42,658 nt of DNA from Vicinamibacteria bacterium (GCA_025923995.1 JAICEW010000012.1:1-42658); one strand, 5' to 3'; counted from the first letter of the stretch, positions 1 through 9,050 are shown. Notes: generated by a model from the letters alone, not told the origin. Translations and numbers: made by a program.

Positions 1-1056
1 CAGCTCGTTGGACTTATCCTCCGCTGTCCGACCGTAGTTGCGGGTGACCTCCAGGTGGACGCTGGAGGGAAGGAGGCGGGGGCGAAGCGTCTCGACCTTG
101 CTGAGGGCGAGCTCGGCAAGGTGCGTGGCATTGGCGCCCGGTCGCTTCGCCAGGGCGATGGTCACGGCTGCGTACTCACGCCCGGCTGGCCGTTCGGTCG
201 TGGCTCGGGCATGCCCGACCGCGAAGAACACGGCGTCCGTGTTCTCGCCGGGGCCGTCGATCACCCTGGAAACCTCGGACACATAGATCGGCCGGCCCGC
301 TCGCAGGCCGACCACCACGCGGGCCACGTCCTCGGCGGTCTCGAACAGCGGACCCGCCTGGATCCGCGTCTCCCGGTTGTCGCGCACCATCGTCCCCGCG
401 GCCTGCTTGGCTGCCGCGGAGCGGAGTGCTCCCGAGAGCGCGATCCAGCTCACGCCGGCCGCGGCCATGCGGCCCGGGTCGGGCTCCACCCTGACCACGC
501 GGGGCTGTCCGCCGATCAGGTAGGCCTTGCTCGTCTCGGGGATCTCGGAGAGCTCCTCGGCCAGTTCCGCGGCCAGCGGGCGCAGCTCGTCGCTGGAGGA
601 GGTCTCGCTCCAGAGGGTCAGGGTCAGGAACGGCACGTCGTCGATCGAGTGGAGCTCGACGGCAGGAGGCAAGGCGTCGGCTGGCAGTGTTCCGCCCATG
701 GCGGACAGCCGCTCGTAGACCTTGACCAGGCTCTCCTCGTTCGATTCGTTCACGCGGAAGCGGACCGTCACGAGGGCCAGGCCGGAGCGGGCGGCGGCGT
801 AGACGTGCTCGACGCCGGAGAGGCCCCACATCGACCGCTCGAGAGGCTCGACGATGCGCGTTTCGATCTCGGCGGGCTCCGCCCCCGGCCAGGCAACGGC
901 CACGTCCACCATGGGGACGCGGATCTGCGGCTCCTCTTCGCGCGGCGTCGCCAGCAGGGCGAGAGCGCCCAGACCCAGGGACGCGGCGATGATCAGCGGC
1001 GTCAGCTTGCTGTCGAGGAAGGCATGGGCGATCCGCCCCGCGAGCCCGATGCGCAC
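1..1056 (-). CDS. RND efflux transporter permease (AcrB-like), partial; continues beyond left edge
   Basis: Translation of minus strand from GTG at 1056 (VRIGLAGRIAHAFLDSKLTPLIIAASLGLGALALLATPREEEPQIRVPMVDVAVAWPGAEPAEIETRIVEPLERSMWGLSGVEHVYA...) is a typical RND permease N-terminus; TAGTG overlap with upstream adaptor stop. Not in the supplied ORF track because it has no stop inside the window. Confidence 0.9.
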   Translation of the reverse strand, partial: MRIGLAGRIAHAFLDSKLTPLIIAASLGLGALALLATPREEEPQIRVPMVDVAVAWPGAEPAEIETRIVEPLERSMWGLSGVEHVYAAARSGLALVTVRFRVNESNEESLVKVYERLSAMGGTLPADALPPAVELHSIDDVPFLTLTLWSETSSSDELRPLAAELAEELSEIPETSKAYLIGGQPRVVRVEPDPGRMAAAGVSWIALSGALRSAAAKQAAGTMVRDNRETRIQAGPLFETAEDVARVVVGLRAGRPIYVSEVSRVIDGPGENTDAVFFAVGHARATTERPAGREYAAVTIALAKRPGANATHLAELALSKVETLRPRLLPSSVHLEVTRNYGRTAEDKSNEL

Positions 1057-2117
1057 TACCGGGCCTCCGCCACTTCCGCCACCGGCGCGCCGTCCACGAG
1101 GCCGGCGGGCTCGACCGCCACGCGCTCACCGGCGTCGATCCCGGCCCGGATCTCCGTCGACGGCCCGTCCGTCGCCCCGATCGCCACCCAGCGCAGCCGG
1201 GCCGTGCGCTCAGCCACCACGAAGAGCCCGTGCAGGCCGCCGCGCTGAAAGACGGCGGCGCTGGGAACGAGCAGCCGGGGAGCGCCGACCGGAGATGGAA
1301 CGAGAAGCCGCGCGAACAGGCCCGAGCGCAGTCCTGCCGCCGCGGGCAGGTCGGCTCTCACCTCGAAGCGGTGGGTGGTGGGATCGCCGGAAGCGGAGAC
1401 GGCCCTGAGCGTCGCCGTGAGGGGCGCGGGTTGGCCGTCGACCAGCGCCACCACGGCCAGGCCAGGGCGCAGGTCCGAGACGAGACCTCCCTCGACGGTG
1501 GCTCGCAGTTCGAGGCCGCCAGTGCCTTCGATCTCGATGAGCGTCGTCCCTGGGGTCACGACGTCCCCCACGTTGGCGGGCCTGGACGCCACGGTGCCGG
1601 CGAAGGGTGCGCGGAGGACGGCGTACGCAAGGCTATCGCGGGCGCCCGCGACGGCGGCGGCCGTCGCCGCCGCACGTGCGCGGCTCTCCTCGGCCTCCTT
1701 CGGCGTCGCCGCGCCTTTCTTCAGGAGGGTCTCCACTCGGGCGAGATCGACGTCCGCCGCCTTGGCCGCCGACTCCGCCGCGAGGAGGCCCGACTGCAAG
1801 GCTCTGTCATCGAGGCGGGCGAGCAGCGCCCCCGCAGGCACTCGGTCGCCTTCGCGCCACGGCAAGGCCACCACCGAAGCCGGGATGCGAGCGGCAAGAG
1901 CGGCGCGCTGTCTTGCCTGCACGGTGGCGGGCACCGCCGTGCGGCCGGGGCCACCGGCGCGCTCCACGACTGCCGTCCGGACTGGCTGAGCGGTTGCGTG
2001 CGTTTCGCGGGTAGCTGGTCGCGGAGACTCGCGACCGCAAGCGGCCAACCCCATGGCCGCGGCCGCTGCCGTTATCACCAGGCAGCCCCGGGTCCCTCGC
2101 ATGGGCCATGGACGCAT
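1056..2117 (-). CDS. RND efflux periplasmic adaptor (membrane fusion protein), lipoprotein-like N-terminus
   Basis: MRPWPMRGTRGCLVITAAAAAMGLAACGRE... followed by biotinyl-lipoyl-like and beta-barrel MFP sequence; start at 2117 overlaps the TolC-like stop (TGATG). Confidence 0.9.
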   Translation of the reverse strand: MRPWPMRGTRGCLVITAAAAAMGLAACGRESPRPATRETHATAQPVRTAVVERAGGPGRTAVPATVQARQRAALAARIPASVVALPWREGDRVPAGALLARLDDRALQSGLLAAESAAKAADVDLARVETLLKKGAATPKEAEESRARAAATAAAVAGARDSLAYAVLRAPFAGTVASRPANVGDVVTPGTTLIEIEGTGGLELRATVEGGLVSDLRPGLAVVALVDGQPAPLTATLRAVSASGDPTTHRFEVRADLPAAAGLRSGLFARLLVPSPVGAPRLLVPSAAVFQRGGLHGLFVVAERTARLRWVAIGATDGPSTEIRAGIDAGERVAVEPAGLVDGAPVAEVAEAR

Positions 2118-3463
2118 CACAGTCCTCCCGCCGCTCGCAGCAGCGCCGCGTCGGCGATGGCGGCCTCGGTGGCGACGCGCAGCTCGTCGAGCTCGGCCGC
2201 CAGGCTCGCCGCCTCCGTTTCCAGCTCGTCGGTGAGCGTCGCCATGCCCTGCTGCCGCCGTTCCTGGACGACTCGCAGCGCTTCGCGTCCTTCCTCGGCA
2301 CCCCCGGCGGCAGCGGCGTAGCGGTCTCGAGAGGACGCCGCCCTCCGCCACGCCGTTTCCACCTCCAGTCGCACCTGGTCGCGGCTTGCCCGGACCTCGA
2401 GATCGGCTGCGTGGGACTCCGCCGCAGCGGCAGCCACGCGCTTGCCGCGGGTCGGGTCGAAGACCTTCCAGCGCATCAGGAACCCGAACGCACCCGACTG
2501 GCCCCCGCCCGAGAGGGCGCTGCGGTCGTCCTGGAACTGGCCCCAGGCTGCGAGCTCCGGCCAACTGGCCCGCTCCTCGGCGCGCAGGGACCAGCCCTGA
2601 GCCTTGAGGCGCTCGGCCGCCATCCGGAGGGACGGCCGATTGGTCAGGGCACGTGATTGCCAGGAAGGGCCGTCACCCTCCAGCGGCGGGGGGGCAGAAA
2701 CCAGCTCCGTGGGTCGGTAGGGGACGGTCGGGTCCGTGCCGAGAGCCCGCGAGAGCATCGCGAGGGCGACCTCGCTGTCGGCTCGCCGCTCGGCCAGGTC
2801 GGCCTCGCGCTGGCGGCGCCTGGCTCGCACCCGAAGAAGGTCCGCGCGGAGGGACGCGCCTTCATCGACCCGCGCCTCCATGTCGGCCTCGCGGGCGCGA
2901 GCGCTGGCAAGGGCGCGTTCCGCGACCTCCGCGACTCGTTGAGCCAGGGCGGTCCGTCGATAGGCTTCCACCACCCGGAGTCGCAGCTCCTGCACGCTCT
3001 CGTTGGCCTGCTCTTCCCCCGCCCGACCGATCGAGGATTGGGCCTCAGCGCGGGCCTTGATTGACCCGAAGGCGTCGACAGGCACCTCGGCCGCCAGGGT
3101 CGTCGTGAGATGCGACAGGGCATCGGGGGAGTTGAGCCGGTCGATCGCGAAGTCGTCCTGCGTGAAGTCCCCGGAGTTCAGCTTCTGGGCGAAGACCAGC
3201 GCCGGGGTGTTGCTGCGCGACCAGCCCGAGGTCACGGAGAGTCGCGGCCACCTCGTTCTGCTCACCACCTCGGCTCGTGCGGCCTCGGCCTCCGTCCTGG
3301 CCCGTTGCGCCCGGATCTCGGGGTTGTGCTGCTGTGCGAGATCCAGGGCCTGCGCAAGCGAGAGAGGCACCTCTTGAGCGCTCAGGGGGACCGCCGAAGC
3401 GATGAGGGTGAGGAGCGCAAACCCTGCCCATCTCGTCACTTCTCCCACGGCCCGAGCCCTCAT
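2117..3463 (-). CDS. TolC-family outer membrane efflux protein
   Basis: MRARAVGEVTRWAGFALLTLIASAVPLSAQEVPLSLAQALDLAQQHNPEIRAQRARTEAEAARAEV...; AGGAGG Shine-Dalgarno just upstream of ATG at 3463. Confidence 0.9.
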   Translation of the reverse strand: MRARAVGEVTRWAGFALLTLIASAVPLSAQEVPLSLAQALDLAQQHNPEIRAQRARTEAEAARAEVVSRTRWPRLSVTSGWSRSNTPALVFAQKLNSGDFTQDDFAIDRLNSPDALSHLTTTLAAEVPVDAFGSIKARAEAQSSIGRAGEEQANESVQELRLRVVEAYRRTALAQRVAEVAERALASARAREADMEARVDEGASLRADLLRVRARRRQREADLAERRADSEVALAMLSRALGTDPTVPYRPTELVSAPPPLEGDGPSWQSRALTNRPSLRMAAERLKAQGWSLRAEERASWPELAAWGQFQDDRSALSGGGQSGAFGFLMRWKVFDPTRGKRVAAAAAESHAADLEVRASRDQVRLEVETAWRRAASSRDRYAAAAGGAEEGREALRVVQERRQQGMATLTDELETEAASLAAELDELRVATEAAIADAALLRAAGGL

Positions 3464-3705
3464 CACACCTCCTGCGCACGATGAGAGCCAGACCGTGGAC
3501 GAAGGGTTCAGGCCGTTCTCGCCAACGCACCCGATCGAGAGTGGTGTGGCACGCAATGCCTGCGCGGCTGGCCCGCCGCCGCCGCAGTCGCTGCGCGCGA
3601 CAGGCATCGCCGTCGCGGCGAACCTCGAGTCGTCTCGTGGCAACGTCGTTGCACTCCGTCCACTTCAGTCTCGACCCTGCGAAGGGGTCGGCGAGGAGAG
3701 GGAAG

Positions 3706-3957
3706 ATGACGCCGTCTGTGAGCGTGATCGAAGTGCTGGGGCCCGGCTGCGCCCGCTGCTTCGAGACGTTGCGGGTCGTACGCGACGTGGTGGACGAGGC
3801 GCACCTGCAGTGCCTCGTACAGAAGGACGAGTCGGTGGAGCGCATGGCCGCACTCGGAGTCATGCGAACACCGGCCATCGCGTTCGATGGCAAGGTGGTC
3901 GTATCGGGACGGATCCCCAAAGCCCAGGAGGTCCGCCGATTACTGGGATTGGCGTGA
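3706..3957 (+). CDS. small thioredoxin-like redox protein (CARC active site)
   Basis: MTPSVSVIEVLGPGCARCFETLRVVRDVVDEAHLQCLVQKDESVERMAALGVMRTPAIAFDGKVVVSGRIPKAQEVRRLLGLA; CxxC and cis-Pro (TPAI) motifs. Confidence 0.85.
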   Translation: MTPSVSVIEVLGPGCARCFETLRVVRDVVDEAHLQCLVQKDESVERMAALGVMRTPAIAFDGKVVVSGRIPKAQEVRRLLGLA

Positions 3958-5033
3958 CCGTCCTGGCCGATCGGAGCGCGCCCGCGGAAGCGGGGGGAGC
4001 GGCACCTGTCAGGACGCACCGGAGTCCCTGGCCTGAAGTCGCGCTGGCCGCACTACTCTGGGTGGCCGCCTACAACGTCGTCGAGCCCCTTTCCCGGTGG
4101 ATCTCGCACAACCTCCTCGGACTGCCGCGTGGCTCCCGCTCGGGTGAGGCGGTAGCGTTCTTCTTCTATGACGTGCCGAAGATCCTCCTCCTCCTCTCCG
4201 GCATGATCTTCCTCATCACGGTCGTCCGGTCCTTCTTCAGCGCCGAGCGGGCACGGCGGCTGCTCGGTGGGAAGCGGGTGGGCCTCGGCAATGGCCTGGC
4301 GGCCACTCTGGGCATCGTCACGCCGTTCTGCTCGTGCAGCGCGGTCCCCCTGTTCATCGGCTTCGTGGAATCCGGGATCCCTCTGGGCGTGACGTTCTCG
4401 TTCCTGATCGCAGCGCCGGTGATCAACGAGGTGGCGCTGGTCCTGTTGTTCGGCATGTTCGGATGGAGGGTGGCGGGCCTCTATGTCGCTTCCGGCCTGG
4501 CGGTCGCCATCGCGGCCGGATGGCTCCTCGGGAAGCTGCGCCTCGAGCGCTACGTCGAGGAGTTCGTGTGGCGCACGTCCTTTCGAGAGGGGACCGACGA
4601 GGCGCGCGGTCTCTCCTGGGAGGAGCGTTTCGGCCAGGCCCGGCAGGCGGTTCGCGAGACCCTGGTGAAGCTGTGGGTGTATGTCCTGGTGGGCATCGGC
4701 GTCGGGGCGGGCATCCACGGCTACGTTCCGGCGGACGCCCTTGCGGCCTACATGGGCAAGGACGGGCCCTGGTGGTCGGTGCCGCTGGTCGTCGTGGCGG
4801 CGCTCCCGCTCTATTCGAACGCGGCGGGGATGGCTCCCGTCCTGCAAGCGCTGGTGGAGAAGGGGGCCGCCCTCGGCACGGCCCTGGCCTTCATGATGGC
4901 GGTCGTGGGTGTGAGCCTGCCCGAGACGATCATGCTCCGGCGCGTCCTGAGGCCTCAGCTGATCGCCACTTTCGTCGGCGTCGTCACGGTTGCGATCATC
5001 CTCATTGGCTACCTGTTCAACGCGCTGCTGTGA
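3954..5033 (+). CDS. UPF0718/ArsP-type permease with intramembrane CSC motif
   Basis: GTG start at 3954 overlaps thioredoxin stop (GTGA); multiple TM segments, TPFCSCSAVPLFIGFVESGIPLGVTFSFLIAAPVINEVALVLL. Confidence 0.85.
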   Translation: MTVLADRSAPAEAGGAAPVRTHRSPWPEVALAALLWVAAYNVVEPLSRWISHNLLGLPRGSRSGEAVAFFFYDVPKILLLLSGMIFLITVVRSFFSAERARRLLGGKRVGLGNGLAATLGIVTPFCSCSAVPLFIGFVESGIPLGVTFSFLIAAPVINEVALVLLFGMFGWRVAGLYVASGLAVAIAAGWLLGKLRLERYVEEFVWRTSFREGTDEARGLSWEERFGQARQAVRETLVKLWVYVLVGIGVGAGIHGYVPADALAAYMGKDGPWWSVPLVVVAALPLYSNAAGMAPVLQALVEKGAALGTALAFMMAVVGVSLPETIMLRRVLRPQLIATFVGVVTVAIILIGYLFNALL

Positions 5034-5263
5034 CGCGGACGCTCACTGCTCCGGCGCTCAGCGAGCGCGCCGTCTCCCTGGCACGCCGTGGGCTCAATGA
5101 CGCGCCGGGGAAGGGATGGATGGCGACACCAGGCGGGCGTCACAGTCGTGCCGCCGGATCCTGAGGGCGCAGGTCTACATCCACGAGAGGTCCATGAGCG
5201 AACTCGTGAATGGCATCCCTGAAACCCGAGGTGCGCTCTTGGCGATCGTCGAGCGGATGTGAG

Positions 5264-5530
5264 ATGACGAACGTCCTGATCCTCGGCGCCAACGGGCAGC
5301 TGGCTCGAAAGACGACGCGCGTGTTCTTGGTGCTGCGGACGACGGCCGGCCTCGTCGGCTTCGAGTTCGGATCTGCCTACGAGGCTTCGACGTTCGGCCT
5401 CGAGGGCTGGATGGCTTCGCTCCACGACGAGGTGGCGCCATTCGGCATCGCGACGCCCCGAGGACGAAGAATGACAAGGGGTCGCCTGACGGCGACCGCT
5501 CAGGGCGCTCCCGCCGAAATAGGTGGACAC
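5264..5530 (+). pseudogene. chimeric remnant of SDR / NAD(P)-binding proteins
   Basis: Reading frame begins MTNVLILGANGQLARKTTRVFL (NAD(P)-binding Rossmann N-terminus) and continues directly into TAGLVGFEFGSAYEASTFGLEGWMASLHDEVAPFGI, the YxxxK/helix region of a classical SDR with the catalytic Lys position reading Thr; then loses recognisable sequence. Confidence 0.6.
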
Positions 5531-5567
5531 GGCGCGACGGGCGCTGCTACGGCCGTCTGGCTAACTT

Positions 5568-5624
5568 GTTGCTGGAGTTGGTGGAGCTGACGGGGATCGA
5601 ACCCGTGACCTCGTGAATGCCATT
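5568..5624. repeat. 57-bp direct repeat, displaced 3' part of tRNA-Ala (att-like)
   Basis: gttgctggagttggtggagctgacggggatcgaacccgtgacctcgtgaatgccatt is identical to 10728-10784, which is the 3' 46 nt of the intact tRNA-Ala plus 11 nt of 3' flank. Confidence 0.95.
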
Positions 5625-5655
5625 TCCTTGGTCGCCGGGCTGAGCCGTGAGCGTT

Positions 5656-6000
5656 TCACGACGGCTCCAGGGGAACCGGCACGCCGATCGCCCGGAGGAC
5701 GGCGCGCTCCACGGCGCGAAGAAGGCCCGGCGGCAGCGATCCCCCGAGCGGCCCATGGACGTCTGTCTTCGGCAGCGTAGTGATCTGCTCGCACTTGAGC
5801 ACCGTGCTCTCGGGCAGCCCGCCCTGGCCGCGTCGGAGCAGGACGTGCGTCGGCGCCTGCTTCAGGCGCGTCGAGCAGGGAACGACGATCACGTCGCTGG
5901 CGAGATCGTTGCGGTAGTCTGGCGAGAGGACCAACGCGGGCCGGCGCTTGTCCAGGCTCACCCAGTACAGGCGGCCGCGACGGGGCGGCTCCACCGTCAC
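5656..6000 (-). CDS. MazF/PemK-family toxin (endoribonuclease-like)
   Basis: RRGRLYWVSLDKRRPALVLSPDYRNDLASDVIVVPCSTRLKQAPTHVLLRRGQGGLPESTVLKCEQITTLPKTDV; characteristic RGxxY/RPALVLS/VxPxS/S-xVxCxQI-T pattern. Confidence 0.88.
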   Translation of the reverse strand: MTVEPPRRGRLYWVSLDKRRPALVLSPDYRNDLASDVIVVPCSTRLKQAPTHVLLRRGQGGLPESTVLKCEQITTLPKTDVHGPLGGSLPPGLLRAVERAVLRAIGVPVPLEPS

Positions 6001-6308
6001 TTCTTCCTGCGGCGTGGCGATCGCGATTCCGGAGAGTCGTCCACACGCAGCCGCCGGGCGACGCGGGACGACGCGGCCGCGATCGCTTCGTCCTCCCCGC
6101 GGTCCTCGGATGTCATGGTCTGGTAATACGCGATGGTGGCCTGTTCCAACTCTCGCGCCGCGTTCTCCCGAGCCGTGGCCTGGAGCCAGCCCTCGAGGAC
6201 ACGGCTCCTCGATCGAGACTCTGCGCGGGCAGCGCGATCGATTCGCGCCACGAGATCGCGGGGAAGCGAGACGCTGATCTTGATCCGTCCTGTCTGCATA
6301 CTCCGCAT
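5997..6308 (-). CDS. ribbon-helix-helix antitoxin partner of MazF-like toxin
   Basis: MQTGRIKISVSLPRDLVARIDRAARAESRSRSRVLEGWLQATARE...; RHH pattern and 4-bp overlap with toxin start. Confidence 0.82.
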   Translation of the reverse strand: MRSMQTGRIKISVSLPRDLVARIDRAARAESRSRSRVLEGWLQATARENAARELEQATIAYYQTMTSEDRGEDEAIAAASSRVARRLRVDDSPESRSPRRRKK

Positions 6309-6311
6309 ACT
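6296..6311. promoter_or_regulatory. candidate RHH operator: tandem direct repeat GCATACT-cc-GCATACT
   Basis: Two GCATACT copies at 6296-6302 and 6305-6311 at the antitoxin start; RHH antitoxins commonly bind tandem direct repeats near their own promoter. Confidence 0.3.
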
Positions 6312-6537
6312 ACCATTCTTCCTACCTTGGACACCTCCGGTTGGCGGGGCGTGATCACGCTGGGGGAAGGATCTGCGGACGACCGTGTCGAGGCGGTATC
6401 TCGAGGACCCGGCCCCCGGACGAAAAGGGCGGGTTCCTGGCCGCGGAGACGCGGAAAGCGACTACCCGGATCAATGACCGTGTTTCCAGACCAACCCGCC
6501 ACAGGATCATGCGACCGACGCCATCTGATCTGGCTGA

Positions 6538-8094
6538 TCAGGCCGTAGCGAGCTGGTCGAAGTAGGCGCGGAGGTCGTGCTGGATTCCGGCGTCGTCGTC
6601 GAGCGGCACACCGGGCAGCTCGTGGCGGTGACGCAGGTAGTCGGCGTATGACACCGCGAAGAACTCGTCGGGGTTCGACAGCGCGTACTCGGTGTGCGCG
6701 TAGCCGAGCTGGATCGCGCGCTCGTACAGGTGCAGGAGTGGCTCGGCCTCGTGCTCGGCGAGATGAAAGAACACGAGGTGCGCGAGCTCGTGTGCGAACG
6801 TCAAGCCGTCCTCGCCCACGTCGAGCAGCTCCTCGATCTTCGCGATCGCGCCGCCGTGGGTCGCGACGCCGGTGATCGCGTCGTAGCTGCGGTGATCGTC
6901 GGCGCGCTCGCCCGCGGCGTCCTCGAACAGCCCGACGTCGGTCGCGCGCACGTCGATCGGCAGGATCCGGATCGCGACGTCGCGCTCGGCGAGGTCGGCG
7001 AGCCGCGGCGCGAACGTCTGCACCGACAGCCACACCACGCGGCGTTCGGCGTCGGTCAGCACCGGCCAGTCGGGCACGACCTCCTCGAGCTCGGCCGGCA
7101 GCGCCTTCGGCAGCGCGAGTTGCGCCGCGCGGCGATGCAGCGCGTGCGTTTCGTGGTCCATCGCGGCGCCCAGCCCGATGAAGGCGGCGAAGCATCGCCC
7201 GTCGGCCTCGCACGCGCGCTCGAACGTCGCGCGTGCGGCCGCGACCTCGCCGCGCCGCAGCTCGGCGCAGCCGACGAGCACGAGGCCGGGCGCGCTGTCG
7301 GGATCGTCGTCGAGTAGCGCGCGCCCGCGCCGCTCGGTCGCTTCGGGCGTCTCGAGCTCGAGCACGTCGGCGATCCGCTCGCCCGTCGCCGCGAGACGCG
7401 CGCCGAGCAGCTTGTAGTTGACGCCGGCCCGCGCGTCGAGGTTGCCCGCCCGGGCCGCGAGCTCGATCGTCGCCTCGCGGCCGTGCAGTTCGGCATAGAC
7501 ATCGTCGCGCAGGCGGGATGCCTCGTCCGCGCGCTCCTTGAGCGCCTGCCAGTCGGCGCCGGCGAGCTCCTTCATCTGTACATCGTAGTGATCGCAGACC
7601 TCGTCGAGGATCGCGAGCGCCTGAGCGGCCTCGCCGGTCACGAACAGCGCCTCGGCGAGCCGCGTCTCGAGCACGGGGTCGTGGAGGTCGCGCAGCGGCC
7701 GCAACAGCTCGATCGCTTCCGCGACGCGATCTGCGTCGATCAGCATCGCGGCGAGCGCGGCGGCGCTCGGTGCATTGCTCGGCTGCATCGCGACCACACG
7801 CCGCTGCGCGCCGATCGCTTCGTCGCGATCACCGATCTCGATCGCGATCGACGCCGCGAGCTGGTGGAGCTCGACGTCGTCGGGAGCCAGCGCGAGCGCG
7901 CGCGCGACGCTGTGCTGGGCCGCCGGGTACCACTCGCCCTCGAACAGCACGTTCGCCAGCCAGCCGTACGCCTGCGCCCGGTGGTCCTCGGGAAGCGCCT
8001 CGATCGGGGCGTGATCGGCGAGATCGTCCGCTCGCTCGAGACGAGCGATCGCTCGATCGACTGCCTTGCGGATCCGGGCCTTGCGACCGAACAC
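6538..8094 (-). CDS. TPR-repeat protein with C-terminal HExxH metallopeptidase-like domain
   Basis: N-terminal half with TPR-like helices (AYGWLANVLFEGEWYPAAQHSVARALALAPDDVELHQLAASIAIEIGDRDEAI); C-terminal FAHELAHLVFFHLAEHEAEPLLHLYERA...NPDEFFAVSYADYLR. Confidence 0.8.
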   Translation of the reverse strand: MFGRKARIRKAVDRAIARLERADDLADHAPIEALPEDHRAQAYGWLANVLFEGEWYPAAQHSVARALALAPDDVELHQLAASIAIEIGDRDEAIGAQRRVVAMQPSNAPSAAALAAMLIDADRVAEAIELLRPLRDLHDPVLETRLAEALFVTGEAAQALAILDEVCDHYDVQMKELAGADWQALKERADEASRLRDDVYAELHGREATIELAARAGNLDARAGVNYKLLGARLAATGERIADVLELETPEATERRGRALLDDDPDSAPGLVLVGCAELRRGEVAAARATFERACEADGRCFAAFIGLGAAMDHETHALHRRAAQLALPKALPAELEEVVPDWPVLTDAERRVVWLSVQTFAPRLADLAERDVAIRILPIDVRATDVGLFEDAAGERADDHRSYDAITGVATHGGAIAKIEELLDVGEDGLTFAHELAHLVFFHLAEHEAEPLLHLYERAIQLGYAHTEYALSNPDEFFAVSYADYLRHRHELPGVPLDDDAGIQHDLRAYFDQLATA

Positions 8095-8541
8095 GCGACG
8101 CAGTGTAAGCGCGACGCCGGCCGGCGGGCGTCATCCGGATCAGGAATGATCACCGTCGCCGAGCTTCGCGCGGGTCAGCGCACGTTATCGCGGGTGCTGA
8201 TCGACGTGCTCCGCTCGCGATTCCCGTGGTCCGTGCCGGCGCTCTCTTCAGCGGTATGGCCGGGCCGCCGGCGGCGGCGCTCGGGCCCGCGAGCTACGTC
8301 CTCGTCGGCCTCACTTCGCTGGCAGGCGGGGTGGCCACGTTCGTTTGGTGGCGGCGGGCCGATCACACCGGATAGCGGGTCGACCTCATCGCCCTCTCGG
8401 CACATCCGTGCTGATCCGACGAGCAGCCAGGTGAATCGTCGTGCAGCAGTCGTATCTCTCCCTGCTTGCACCGCGCACGTGCGTCGGGGCACGACGCAAT
8501 CGCCGACGGGGCTCGCGTCTCTGCGCGGCGAAAGACGATAG

Positions 8542-8931
8542 CTAAGCTTCCCGCTGCTTGACGGCGCCGGAGGTTCCAGTGGGCCCGTCTGGCAGAGCAG
8601 CGTGGCGCGCGGTCCAGCGGAGCAGGGCGTCGAGCACCGGGCTTAAGGACTGCCCCCAATCGGTGAGGCGGTATTCCACCTTCGGAGGAATCTGATGGTG
8701 CGCGGTCCGTGCCACGAGGCCGTCGGCCTCCATGTGGCGGAGCTGCTGGCTCAGCATCTTCTCCGATATAGAGGGGATCGCGCGCTGCAGCTCCGAGAAG
8801 CGACGGACCTCGCCTCCAAAGAGCTGGAACAGGATCATCAGTTTCCACCGCCCCGCGAGGAACTTCAGTGCCTCCTCGACGCCCTTCGCCGCCGACATCC
8901 GGGTGTGCGACCTACCGTTCGCGGTCGCCAT
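8542..8931 (-). CDS. HxlR-family winged-helix transcriptional regulator
   Basis: GVEEALKFLAGRWKLMILFQLFGGEVRRFSELQRAIPSISEKMLSQQLRHMEADGLVARTAHHQIPPKVEYRLTDWGQSLSPVLDALLRW; start could alternatively be 8970. Confidence 0.9.
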   Translation of the reverse strand: MATANGRSHTRMSAAKGVEEALKFLAGRWKLMILFQLFGGEVRRFSELQRAIPSISEKMLSQQLRHMEADGLVARTAHHQIPPKVEYRLTDWGQSLSPVLDALLRWTARHAALPDGPTGTSGAVKQREA

Positions 8932-9050
8932 TGGTGGAGGAGCGCGGCGTGACCTGGTCCTGTGTTGCATCGCCACATTGGAACGACATCGAGTATCACC
9001 GTCAAGGCGGGTCGGGCCCGCCTTGAAGGGAAGCCGAGGGCGGCGAGGCG

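Noticed and set aside
3640-3690. Short inverted repeats GCAACGtCGTTGC and CGACCC...GGGTCG upstream of the thioredoxin gene
   Set aside because: 6-bp arms are expected by chance in a high-GC intergenic region; no regulator gene nearby to support an operator.
5547-6046. Minus-strand ORFs 5547..5756 and 5561..6046
   Set aside because: Their C-termini (IHEVTGSIPVSSTNSS; FTRSRVRSPSAPPTPATS) are translations of the tRNA fragment, a well-known annotation artefact, and they overlap the MazF toxin.
8147-8374. Possible small membrane protein (PASYVLVGLTSLAGGVATFVWWRRADHTG) on the plus strand in the island
   Set aside because: The hydrophobic stretch is suggestive, but no start codon or SD could be found in that frame.
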